64,000 bases of DNA. It comes from Aporrectodea caliginosa. Its lineage: Eukaryota; Annelida; Clitellata; Crassiclitellata; Lumbricidae. The position numbers were made by a program, and so were the translations under genes. Location: NCBI GenBank assembly GCA_020284085.1, contig JACEVL010000468.1, positions 1,092,001 through 1,156,000 of the forward strand. The letters are read 5' to 3'. Each line of letters begins with the position of its first letter. Position 1 is the stretch's first letter. Below, piece after piece: positions 21,390 through 31,784 of the stretch. The notes below the pieces were generated by a model that did no database searches, was not told the DNA's origin, and was given only the letters and a program-made list of their open reading frames with translations.

Positions 21390-22386
21390 ATTGGTAACCC
21401 TCGGGCTACCAAGGGGGGGGGTTACCACCCCCCCTACGTTTTTACGCATAAATTTTTTTCATATGGAATATAATTTTTAAATTTTAAGTAGCTGTAGCAG
21501 ATTCATTGGGCACATTTTGAGGTAAACATCATGGTGGTATCTCACGCCATTCAAAAGTTATACCCGATATACCCGAGGTACCAGAGGGGTGGATACCACC
21601 CCCTTAGTTTTTCGACTATAGCGTATTCATTTTTCTTCCTGGAAGAGAAACAAATATACCATTCTGTAGAGTGAATGCAGGGCCACATTTTCTTGCTTAC
21701 TTTTCTGTCTATTGAAAACTGGAAGTGATCATAATAAATAATAATACCCATCATCTGGGTGAAAATGGCTGATGCAACATCACAACGTAAACCGATATTT
21801 CTAGGTAAACCTTTGTCAACAGCTACAGATTTAGAACTTATATTAGCTGAAACAGATACTGAAGATGAAGTGAGAAGCCAGTTTACAGGAAGCATTCGCA
21901 CAAAACAACGGGAGTAACTTGCAATAACTGCAAGGACCACCGACATATATTTGATTGCCGTGAACAATAACGTAAAGTCTTGTTTCATGTTGATATAGCT
22001 GCATGCCTTTAGATTTCGCTACAACTATGGACTAGTTTATAGGCTATTGTTACAAATGAAGCATCATTGTGTTTAAAATGTTCTTGGATACATAGATCAG
22101 TTTCAAAACACACGTAATCTTATATTTATTTATCCAAAAAGTACTAAATGTACGCAATAATATAAAATATCGCTAATTATCGGTTCCGTTGTTAAAAATT
22201 ATGTAATTTCGAGGTGCATTCACATAATGTATAACTAAATATACCATTCTGTTCAGAAATGAATGCTGAATCTATTGCTGTATTACAAGATATGATATGT
22301 GAAACCAAACGTGGAATCCAGGGGGATGGTAACCACCCCTTTGGTAGCCTGTGTTACAAAAAACCTCGGTAGCCTGAGGGGTAATC
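21390..22386. mobile_element. inverted-repeat element, about 1 kb
   Basis: The left end GGTAACCCTCGGGCTACCAA and the inverted right end GATTACCCCTCAGGCTACCG are clearly related. Each is followed by a GGGGTGGTTACCA-type second palindromic block. Another ACCAGAGGGGTGGATACCAC block lies inside the left arm near 21580. No target duplication is evident. A short plus-strand frame at 21763-21918 is the only plausible coding piece. Confidence 0.6.
21763..21918 (+). CDS. 51-aa ORF inside the inverted-repeat element
   Basis: Starts MADATSQRKPIFLGKP, has an acidic patch ETDTEDEV, and ends in TAA. It lies centrally in the element at 21390-22386. Acidic N-terminal peptides of this look occur in some transposases (a piggyBac-like N-terminus would be one example), so it may be the remnant start of a lost transposase. 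This is inference; I recognise no domain. Confidence 0.25.
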
Positions 22387-22654
22387 ATCAACGTCACTGT
22401 TTATACATAAGGATAGCATGATTATTATGATTATGATGACGATCATGAAGTTTATCATTATTATTATTATCTTATATCCGAATGCATTAGGAGCCAAAGA
22501 ACTATATAAAGTCAATCCAAACAGATGGAAATAAATTATTGTTATTGCGGCTGTCATTATTATTAAAAACAATGAAAATCACCATCCAGATTCTCATATA
22601 AACCCTATCCCTACTTTAACCATCACCTTTTGGTCTCATAACCCTATCCCTACT

Positions 22655-22800
22655 TTCACCACCACCTTCACCGCCACCACCGCCGCCACCACCACATTCA
22701 CCGCCGCCACCACCACATTCACCACCACCACATTCACCACCACCTTCACCACCTCCACCACCACCACCACCACCACCACCTCACACCACCACCACCACCA
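22655..22800. repeat. CCA/CCG-rich trinucleotide minisatellite
   Basis: Interrupted CAC/CCA/GCC units with TTCACC interruptions. A CATAACCCTATCCCTACTTT pair precedes it at about 22600-22660. Confidence 0.85.
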
Positions 22801-23212
22801 AAGCTTCACATTTCAGAATGTAATTTGAATACAGTGTCACCACAACCATTTAGAGTCTCTTCTTGTTAATCGTAAGCCGTATGCATGCTAGCCTTTCTTT
22901 CTAGCAATCGAAGTGAACGAGGTCGCCGTCGCTTTGGGGCATGTATATAGCAACCCTCTACAAACAGACTAATTAATGCCCTAATTGGAATGTTTGATCA
23001 CGCGCTAATCCAACACGCCAAGCCTATAATTATGAAAATTGTTCCCCATATTTATTTCGTGTCGTATAACTGTTGAAATTAATGGTAGGCCTGTCAAGTG
23101 TGATTTTGAAGACTAGCCCACTAGTGAACGGGTAAGTATAGCCTAATCTTCTTACCTCTTGATCTCATCAACTACATGTAAGTTATACAACTGAATGCCT
23201 GGTCCTGCAGAG

Positions 23213-23755
23213 CAGTGTTATTTTAGTTCCAAGATTAATTTCTATTCCTATTCTTATTCTATTCCACTGTCTTCATTTTAGTTCTAGTTTTAGTTCCTCT
23301 TTATAAATAAATTTTATTTTTGTTCTAGTTCCACTTCCTATTTAGAAATAATTTTAGTTCCAGTTCCAGTTCCAGAAAATTTATATTTGTAGTTCCACTT
23401 CCACTTCCACTTCTCACATAAATGTCTAACATGAACGATTAATGTCTATCAGACTGTCACACAAAACAGTATCTTGACCTACTTATGAGATTAGTATGGT
23501 ATGGACAAATGTGAATGCGACTGTTAATAAAACAGTTTCTAGGCAGACACACTAAAAAGTTACCAGTCCGCATAGCTATTAAAAATAAAGAAATAATTTT
23601 TATTCTATTCCGTTCTCGTCCGAGAAAAATATTTAAATTTTTATTCCTATTCTATTCTCGTTCCAGACTTAATTTTTATTCCAGTTTTCGTTCCGTGGAA
23701 CTAATTTAAAATAATTATTATTCCTATTCTATTCTCAGGAACTAAAATAACACTG
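23213..23755. mobile_element. hAT MITE, 543 bp
   Basis: Inverted termini CAGTGTTATTTTAGTTCC (left) and its exact complement (right) are flanked by the exact 8-bp direct repeat CTGCAGAG (23205-23212 and 23756-23763). The interior consists largely of iterated TTCTATTCC and AGTTCC units with no transposase. The features are diagnostic for a hAT non-autonomous element. Confidence 0.9.
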
Positions 23756-23937
23756 CTGCAGAGGCTTTACGATCTTTCTGCTCTCACGCAGACAGCACAT
23801 TTACCACATAGACTACAAGTTCCACAACTCTGTGCATAAGTAAACGAAAAAGAATTTCGCATTGTGCATTGCAACTCTGCCCAAGTCGACTCCCGACTTT
23901 CAAAGAGTCGGCACTCTCCCAGAAACATGTGTAGAGG

Positions 23938-25425
23938 CAGGCCCGTGCAGAACTGGTAATAGGCCCAGGCCAGATGGGAAAATGTAGGCCCCATGAAATG
24001 TAGACTGCTTAAGTATTTTAGTAGGCTATTATCAGTGCTACCTACGGGTACATATGATGATATAATTTCTGTATATAATATACACTTACTTTACATTAGC
24101 GTACATGAATATGATGCAATTACAATTTTCCGGTAACCGTGCAGAATAAAAGAACTAGAATAATTCACATTCTGTATTGGGAATTAGGTTTGGACGATTG
24201 GTATTATTTCGCCGATTGCCTATTCCGGATATTTGGCCTCTTTTTGACGCTTCCGAATTCTATCCGATTTATTTGCAATATTTATTTTTATTTGGTTTTA
24301 AAGTATTAATTTAATACTTTCTTACAATTTTCTGTGTCTATTTTTAGTGAAAAACAGTTGGCTTGATTGATAATTAATTATTCAATACTTTTATTTCTTG
24401 TTATAGCCTTATAATTATTCATATTTTTAAATTTATAATATTCATTAAATTTAAAAAAAACATAAATAAAATAGAAACTTAGAAGTGTCCTCCAATCCAA
24501 TTTGCTGAAGTTCTGTAAGGTATAATAATGAATTAAAACTCTTTACTCTTTAAGCATAACCATACAGTGCCAAAGATATAATTATTAAAGATAAACCAAA
24601 CTAAACAAATGTATAATAACTGAAGAATAAACCAGACTATAGAAAAACAATGGCCTCTCATCACGCGTTGGCGCTGTATCCATTTAACACTGAACTATAT
24701 AGATGTAATTCAAATGAGAGTTTATGCAATGAGCTATTTAAAATGACAGAAAGATTAATGTTTTTTTAATTAAATTTACATTTTAATACGCGTGTCTTAA
24801 GAAAACAGTCCGCCAATTTTGTTGATGCGTCGACTCATAAATTTATTATTTTACTCGGATTTTCAATTATAAAGATTACTGCAGAAGGTCGCCAAGATAG
24901 GTTTACTATTTTTGTATTAATGGAAACAGAATTTTTTGGTAACAAATATTCCCTCTTTTGATATTTGTTTCGGTAGTCTAGGGATGTGCCGATTAATCAG
25001 TCTAGGGCAAAATCCAGCGAAAACCGATTTCCAGATAGCCTAAGGATTCGGCCAAACACTATTCTGAATGTCAGAACATCAGAGCAGAAATGGTCTTCAC
25101 TTCTTCACATTCAAAAATGCATTCCGTGCTTTTCTTTGGGCAAATTCATCAATTACATCGTAGAATTCCAGCAACTGTGGCTTGTCACTTTTGATGTTCA
25201 AAATTGCTAATTCCTTCGAAATTTCTTGCATTAAGCTTATTGTTGATTATGATATTCGTGACAGTTCTAATTTATTAATTTATGATTTAACAATATTTTA
25301 TCTGCATTAATCCTTATGCTAAAGGACTCCCTTTGACTCTCTGTCAGAGAAAGTAGGGCCTAGGCCCCCTCAAAATCGTAGGCCCAGGCCAACTGGCCCC
25401 TCTGGCCCCCCTCTGATCTGGCCTG
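23938..25425. mobile_element. probable hAT element, 1488 bp
   Basis: Begins CAGGCCCGTGCAG and ends GATCTGGCCTG, with CAG/CTG tips and GGCCCAGGCC-rich subterminal blocks on both sides. The flanks TGTAGAGG (23930-23937) and TGTAGACG (25426-25433) match at 7 of 8 positions, consistent with an aged 8-bp target duplication. The AT-rich interior has no recognisable transposase. Confidence 0.7.
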
Positions 25426-25599
25426 TGTAGACGTATTTATGGAAAGTAGAGTGCAGTCAGAGATTCTAATCTGAAGGCTTCTGTTGCGCTGGTATCATAA
25501 TGAAGAAGGAATCAATCGAAGGTCGCTTCAATTGAAACCATAGACAAAGTCATTTGAGACTATTTAGTCTGTTAGAGGAGTCGGGTCAAAATAACGATG

Positions 25600-25990
25600 T
25601 ATACAGGAGAAAGTAGAAGCCGAGTAACGAAGGGTAAGCAAGCTGAAACAGATGAGTTTTAAGTTTATTTCCTAATGACATTAGAGAACTCTAAGAACGC
25701 ACAGAACGGGCAAGTGAATTTCAAACCCTCGGGCCAGCCACAAAGAACGCCCCATGCAGAGCCCAACACTTTAGGTGCGTAGCAAAGCAAGAGTCAAGGT
25801 ACCAGATATCTATTGATCGAGTGCGATATTTGATGACATGAGGGGTGAGCAGAGTTTGGTTGGCTGATTATGGTGCAATATTTTGTGAACTATAAATAGA
25901 TCTTAAATTGCATTCTCTGCTCGCTGGGCAGCCAGTGTGACGAGCGCAAAACATAGTGTATCATATTGATATTCAGGCGAGTTTATTGTG
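25600..25990 (-). pseudogene. LINE C-terminal fragment
   Basis: On the minus strand, HWLPSEQRMQFKI near 25935 followed by decayed text ending in a KLKTHLFQLAYP-like segment near 25650. This is the typical end of an L2/CR1 RT. Several stops; not assigned to a family. Confidence 0.6.
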
Positions 25991-26039
25991 GTTCTTCCCA
26001 ATTTGAGCCATTTGTACCTTGCGTAAATCTCATTTAATA

Positions 26040-26410
26040 ATAATAATAATTACGACAATTTATATGGCGCCGTAACACGGCCATGCCGTTACAAGGGCGC
26101 CTTACAAAGCAACTAACAACAATAGGGAAAGGAAGTGGCGAACAAATGTGATTTAAGCATGGATTTAAAAGAGTCCACTGAGTTGGTCAATCGAATAGCA
26201 GGCTGTAGTCTGTTCCAGCTTCGAGGACCGGTGGCCGAGAAAGCACAATCGCCGAAGCGCGTCCTCATCCTCCGCACACGGAGATCGATCTTTGTAAGCG
26301 ATCGGAGCCGGAGCCCGGACGCGGAGGAATGAGTCCCAGTGCAGCAATCGCGCAGGTACTCGGGCGCAGCTCCGTGTAGTGATTTTAGTAATACCAATGC
26401 ATGAGAAGTG
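26040..26410 (-). pseudogene. LINE family A 3' fragment
   Basis: Third family A copy, inverted. The minus frame at about 26397-26113 reads LLKSLHGAAPEYLRD, then RFGDCAFSATGPRSWN, matching the C-terminus at 14430-14700. The GGCGCC hairpin and a (TTA)n tail follow at 26040-26100. Confidence 0.85.
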
Positions 26411-26739
26411 AGTTGAAGTAGTCAAAAAGTGACAAGAAACCAGAGCAGTCGCCAGTGAAACGAAAACAGTTTGACTTTTTGATCTGTTTCTACCTACATA
26501 TAGGCCTACATATTCCAACTGTGAAATTTAGCTGCTATATGCATGGTTTTAAAATAGTCAGAGAATGATATAATGGAAACAAAATCATGCCCAAATTGCG
26601 TTTATTATTAGGATAAATTAAAACTTAGTTAATTAAAATGAACAGACGTCAGTCAGTCAATTTTTTGGAGGTTTTGACCTGTGGAATTTAGTCTTTCAAG
26701 GACTCAAGAAAAGTTTGCTACTCCACGACTAATTATCAT

Positions 26740-27200
26740 CAAAACAGAGCAGTTGGCGAGCTGAATGTGACAACCCCTCTGACTATCCTGTGGTGTCCCC
26801 GAGGCTCCTTCCAAGGACCACTGCTGGTTACTCTGTACACTGCCCCTCTGAGCCATCTCACATAATTCTCTTCTTCTGTTGATAACGATTTCTATGCAGA
26901 GGCCACTTAACTCTTCCTATCCTTCACTCCAGCTCTCTCCCCCTCCTCCATTGCTCAATTACTCGATGCAGTGTATCTAATCTCTTAATAGATCAACACT
27001 GAATTGATTATAATTGGCCTCCCAAAATTAGATTAAAAATTTCCAGAACTCTCGATACACCTATCCACAAACTTCTCATCTTTCACTGCCCACTCCCATG
27101 TGCGCAATCCTATAGTATAATCTTTGACCTATATCTCTTTCTCTAATCACACTTGACATTGTCATGTACATTTGTGACCTCCGCCGCATCCGATGCATGC
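26740..27200 (+). pseudogene. degraded LINE fragment, family B-like
   Basis: Broken RT text: a WCPRGSFQGPLLVTLYT block (the GVPQGSVLGPL region) near 26800, SSSVDNDFYAEAT (the YADD region) near 26875, and LRRIRCMLD near 27180. It is most like the intact RT at 62891-64000. The open frame continuing past 27200 is unrelated. Confidence 0.65.
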
Positions 27201-27977
27201 TCGACATAATATATCACGAGATCACGGGAAAAGGGAAGCTCTTGCACAAGAATGCGCTGAACGTACCAGTCTTAGCTAAACCGCAGGGTTTAGCTAAGGC
27301 CCTTGCCACACTCCAAGGTTTCCGGGGAAAAGGGATGAAGTTTAAATTAGCATTTGGAATGTACCCGATCATTAAAGCAACTCGTCGTGAACGGGCGGAT
27401 GGTCGTATCTGCACAGAGCATCACAATGGGAACCAAAAAAATTGCAACTGTCTAGTATGCCTGTTCCGTTCCGTTCTCAGGCAGCCAACATTCGCTGCAC
27501 GCTCAGCATATAACAATGAAGCGAGCAATAAATCAAATACTAAGAGTATAGCCTTTCAAACACGCAATGTGTAGCCTTTCAAACACGCAATGACTTACTT
27601 AGCAGCTCCATTATGAAGCCGTCAGCCTATCTCCTTCAATAAATGCATTTGCACGAGACATTTAATGTAAAACGCTTGACATGAGCTAGGCTCTGGTCTC
27701 CAGCATTTCTTTACAGCTATTCCAGCGATTTTTCAACATTAGGTCTACACGCGTGCGTATAAAATACACACAACGTTGGTCTACCTAGCTATTACATACA
27801 ACGTGATATATTATATATATATTATATATAATATATATCAATACACATGAGCACACACATATATATATATACATACACATGCTCTATGCATTTAAGCTAA
27901 GCCTACGAGAGGAGGGGTGGTGTTGACACGGATCCATTCGACGAATGCACACGACACGTTATCGTTTGAAAGAAAGA

Positions 27978-27980
<3 letters not shown>

Positions 27981-28066
<86 letters not shown>
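27981..28066. repeat. (GA)n microsatellite
   Basis: Two GA blocks interrupted by one AAGAGAGAG step. Confidence 0.95.
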
Positions 28067-29148
28067 GCCTGCAGCGGTGTTTAGTCAACAGCAATTCCGA
28101 TCTTTGTCCGTTCAGTACGTACACACAGTCGTTGGTTGGTCTTTGCTTTCAAAGTCATTAATAAACACCTATTTTGAAATCTAGGGAGCATTGCTGCGTT
28201 TAGTTGGCGGAACGCTTCGGGCACACTTGGAAACGGCACACACACACATGTGGTGGGTGACGACGACGGTGTGAATGAATTCGAGTCGTCTTACCACCTT
28301 TAGACGCCTCTGACATTATTTGTAGTTTTGTACTCAAGCGACTCCTCTGCCTGTGATGTGTCGTCGACGCCCATGACTGTAGTAGGACTCCTACAGGTGA
28401 CAACAGTTAGAGGGCATGCACTGCCTGTCGAACAATGTTTGAAGCGATGATCAGATTGCGTGTTGAACTCTTTGGTCAGTCAGTCTGTAGACATGGCTGC
28501 GGGGTAGTTAGTTTTACGACACGGACGCTGGTGCTGGTGCTTCGGTCATCGTCTATTGTTTGAGGTCCAGCAGCTGGTGCTGCTGCTGTAAGGCTAACAA
28601 AGGACCAATGGAATGTCGTCTCTGTAGCAATTTAAGTCGTCGTTCATCAGAGTCCGAATGATTCGCAATCGTATACGTACGTTGGATACAGTCATCATCG
28701 ACTAAGAGACTGAACGGACCCTCGATCTGCATGCAGACGAAGAGAATTCTCTTACTTCTCATCAAGGCTTCGCATGTGTATCGAAATACCGTATTTTTCT
28801 ACATCTGTAAGCTAAATTGATTCTGTACTCAGGCTTTCGTAATGCCATTATTTTAGATACTCAAACACGCACACAAAAACAGAAACACACACATGTGCAA
28901 GACATCTATCGATGGCGCTGCGATTTTAAAGAGTTTCGGAGGATCACTGGATCAGTCAAATAAGATTTAGAAGATTCATACAAGCGACAGGGTTTACAGA
29001 AGACGCTAATGTGATCATTGAATGTCATCAAAGGGTCTTATATTTGTACTTCGGAAGAGGAAGAGAAGGAGGAAAAGAAGGACGAAAAGAAGGAGGAAGA
29101 GGAGAAGGAGCTACCGTGCGCTTTCCAAAAGCATTTAACGCAGCCTTT
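28067..29148. other. intergenic, no gene recognised
   Basis: Frames at 28200-28403 and 28553-28765 have no recognisable domains. A GAAGGA purine-rich stretch lies at 29055-29112. Confidence 0.45.
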
Positions 29149-29156
29149 AACAGCGC

Positions 29157-29967
29157 CATAGTTGTAAAAAACGTTTTTTCCGTAATTTATTTTTTTCTCC
29201 AAAAAACGTCGCTTTTTTCGTTTTTTATTTTCGTCACTTTTTTCGTTTTTTTATGTAACTGTATTTATTTATTTACTGTCTGTTATTATTTGTTAATTTT
29301 ATTTTTGTCTGATATTCCTTACGTTGTCTCCGTCCTTTCAAGGATTCATCTAATTTACGTCACTATTTAATGTAATCAGTTGAGAAATAAATTGGGCAGT
29401 ACAGGAAATAAAATTTATAACGTGATTTGCATTTCTAAGTTATCCAAATTGCGAAATGCTCTTTGTACACAGTAATCTCCGATTGACTAATAAACTGATT
29501 GATATTACTCCATATTTAGTTCTTATAGCCTATAGGGCCTAAGTAAAAACTCTAAGCACAAATTTTAATTAAGTACACTATACTTATAAAATTTAGTTTT
29601 TAGGCTACTTGTTTATGTCAGCATGGACTTAATATATGTAGGCCTAAACTTGTGTTTACAATTTAAATTTGAAAAGATTTCAATATTTTGAAATTCTCAA
29701 TTGCTTATAACACCAAACTAATGGAAAAAATTGTTGTAGATTACTGTTACTTGGTGTTTACTAATAAAGTTGTGTTATTTGCTGATTAAAATTAAATTGT
29801 GTAAACAAGGTTTTAACTTTTAAAATGCAGTAGGCTACAAGATGTAACAAAGTGAAATTATTTTCTTGTCCGTTTTCCCCCGTTTTTTCTGTTTTTTATT
29901 TTTTTTGGAATAAAACGACGTTTTTCCCCGTTTTTTATTTTGATTTTTACCGTTTTCAACAACTATG
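29157..29967. mobile_element. hAT-like MITE, 811 bp
   Basis: Left terminus CATAGTTGTAAAAAACG and right terminus (inverted) CATAGTTGTTGAAAACGG, flanked by the exact 8-bp duplication AACAGCGC (29149-29156 and 29968-29975). The arms are rich in CGTTTTTT and CCGTTTT tracts. The interior is AT-rich with no transposase. An 8-bp duplication and CA...TG tips suggest hAT or a related superfamily. Confidence 0.85.
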
Positions 29968-29975
29968 AACAGCGC

Positions 29976-30851
29976 AATGCCGAGTTACAGTCAGCATAGC
30001 TTAAATTGGTATCTGTTCTGCGTAGCAACCTCAGTTCATATACGCCCGATAGTCTGAATATCAAAAATAAAATACGGCTTTTTGACATAATGGTGTGCAT
30101 AAATGTTGTTGGATTAAAAGATAGGCATAAGTGTTAAATAATAAAGACAATCGGGGCACGATTTGTAGGTTGCGAAGAGATTTGTAGGTTGCGAAGAGGG
30201 AACATCCCGTCAGAAGCTATACATGTATGATGTAGAATGTGTATTCTTTAGTCATTAGGCTATACTTTTGGCCAAGAGGTCTTTCGGCAACTGCTATCTT
30301 TCGCAAATCGCATCCTGTCCAAGCTGTGACATGTAGATCTACACACCGAATAGGTACACTGAATAAGTCAATGGAATGGTTGGTGATGTAGATGTGCTCG
30401 AATTTCGGTCCAACCTTGTATGTAGCCCTATTATATGTGTCTATAGATAGTTCTAAATCGTTTTTAAAGAATTTGTCAAATGTACTGCAAATGTCAAGAT
30501 GGACCCCTGCGCTAATTTCTCTGGCAAATAGGGCCTACTTCTGTAGCATCAGACAACGTTTACATCCATCCCTGTTGGTTTGGAGGCTGACTGTCGATCG
30601 AGAGACTGTTTGGTTGGTGGATTTATTGAATGGAGTTCAGTCGGTCAATAGATTTGTCAGGATGTTTGTTTTATCTACTCTGCCACTGAACACGTCCATG
30701 CCCTGCTGCCAGGCAATGCTAGTCCCAAGCCTGGATGAGGGAGGAGGGCGACGATAATGATCTTTGTTATCGTATACAGTGTTGCTAAACTGAAACTAAT
30801 TTGCTTTATCTGGCTATTATGTTCTGTGTATACCAGGAGAAGTGATGAAGA
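29976..30851. other. upstream region of the protocadherin
   Basis: Contains a 19-bp tandem duplication (GATTTGTAGGTTGCGAAGAG units near 30160-30198). A 121-codon frame at 30392-30757 lacks recognisable domains. 5' UTR exons and the promoter are probably here or further left, but I cannot define them. Confidence 0.45.
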
Positions 30852-31784
30852 ATGGGTCTGACCAATCGTAATCCCCTTCTGCAGCTGGTCTTCGTTGTGT
30901 CTATCTGCTGCCACCTGCCGATCACTGTTCTCTCCATTTCCAATGCCTCGCAACCGATTTCCTATCAGGTGGTGGAGAAAAGCTCCGCAGGGACCTTCAT
31001 CGGCAACGTCTTTGAGGACTCTGACCTGGCCACCATTTACCCCAATCCCGCAGAGAGGGCAAGTCTCCGTCTCAGCTTCCGAACGCCAGGACCATCCTAT
31101 CTGATCTACTTCACCCTCAACGAAACGACGGGGCTTCTGCGGACTTCGACCAATCCACTCGACCGCGATCGTCTGTGCGCCTACCAGAACTCGTGCGTTC
31201 TCAATCTTGAAGTCCAAGTTCTTCCTAGCAACTACTTCCAGCTGTTCACCGTTGCCATAAATGTCCTTGACATTAATGACCATGCGCCCAACTTCACCCC
31301 AAACTTCATCCGTCTTAACATCTCAGAGTCGGATGTTCCGCGCAGGGTCTATCCACTTCCGCCTGTTGACGACCCAGACGGAGGGTCCAACGGAATCCAG
31401 TCGTTCCGTTTGGAACCAAACTCGACGAAGTTTCAGCTGTCCGTGGGGTTTCTTGCCGACGGATCAGCAGACGTTCAACTGCGCCTCATGGAATATCTGG
31501 ATCGATCCAAAGTCGGATTTTATTCACTGACGGTGCTCGCCGTGGACGGGGGAACGCCTCCGAGAACTGGGTCACTCACGGTCAATGTCACGGTCATTGA
31601 CTCCGTGAACCTGGCGCAGAGTCTCGGCTTCGATAACTCAACCTACGAAGTGACGGTGACTGAAAGTCTGTCGACTGGATCCGTCATTTTGAGGGTGAAG
31701 GCCAGCTACCAGGGAGCTGGTGCATCGAATCCAAATACTGGACAGATATTGTATGGCATTGAGTCAGGCACTCAACGTAGCCAG
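30852..31784 (+). CDS. protocadherin exon 1: signal peptide, EC1-EC2, start of EC3
   Basis: Encodes residues 1-311. The ATG at 30852 is chosen because a hydrophobic signal peptide (LLQLVFVVSICCHLPITVLS) follows. The ATG eight bases earlier gives only a few codons. EC1 has the LDRDRLC variant of the LDRE motif. The EC2-EC3 linker is degenerate (VIDSVNLAQ in place of DxNDN). Donor CAG|GTATGT. Confidence 0.9.

Noticed and set aside
21551..21988. 145-codon minus-strand frame in the inverted-repeat element
   Set aside because: No recognisable transposase features; it crosses the subterminal palindromic block.
27200..27574. C-terminal part of the 136-codon frame starting at 27164
   Set aside because: Only the first part is LINE-derived; the rest is an open frame without recognisable features.
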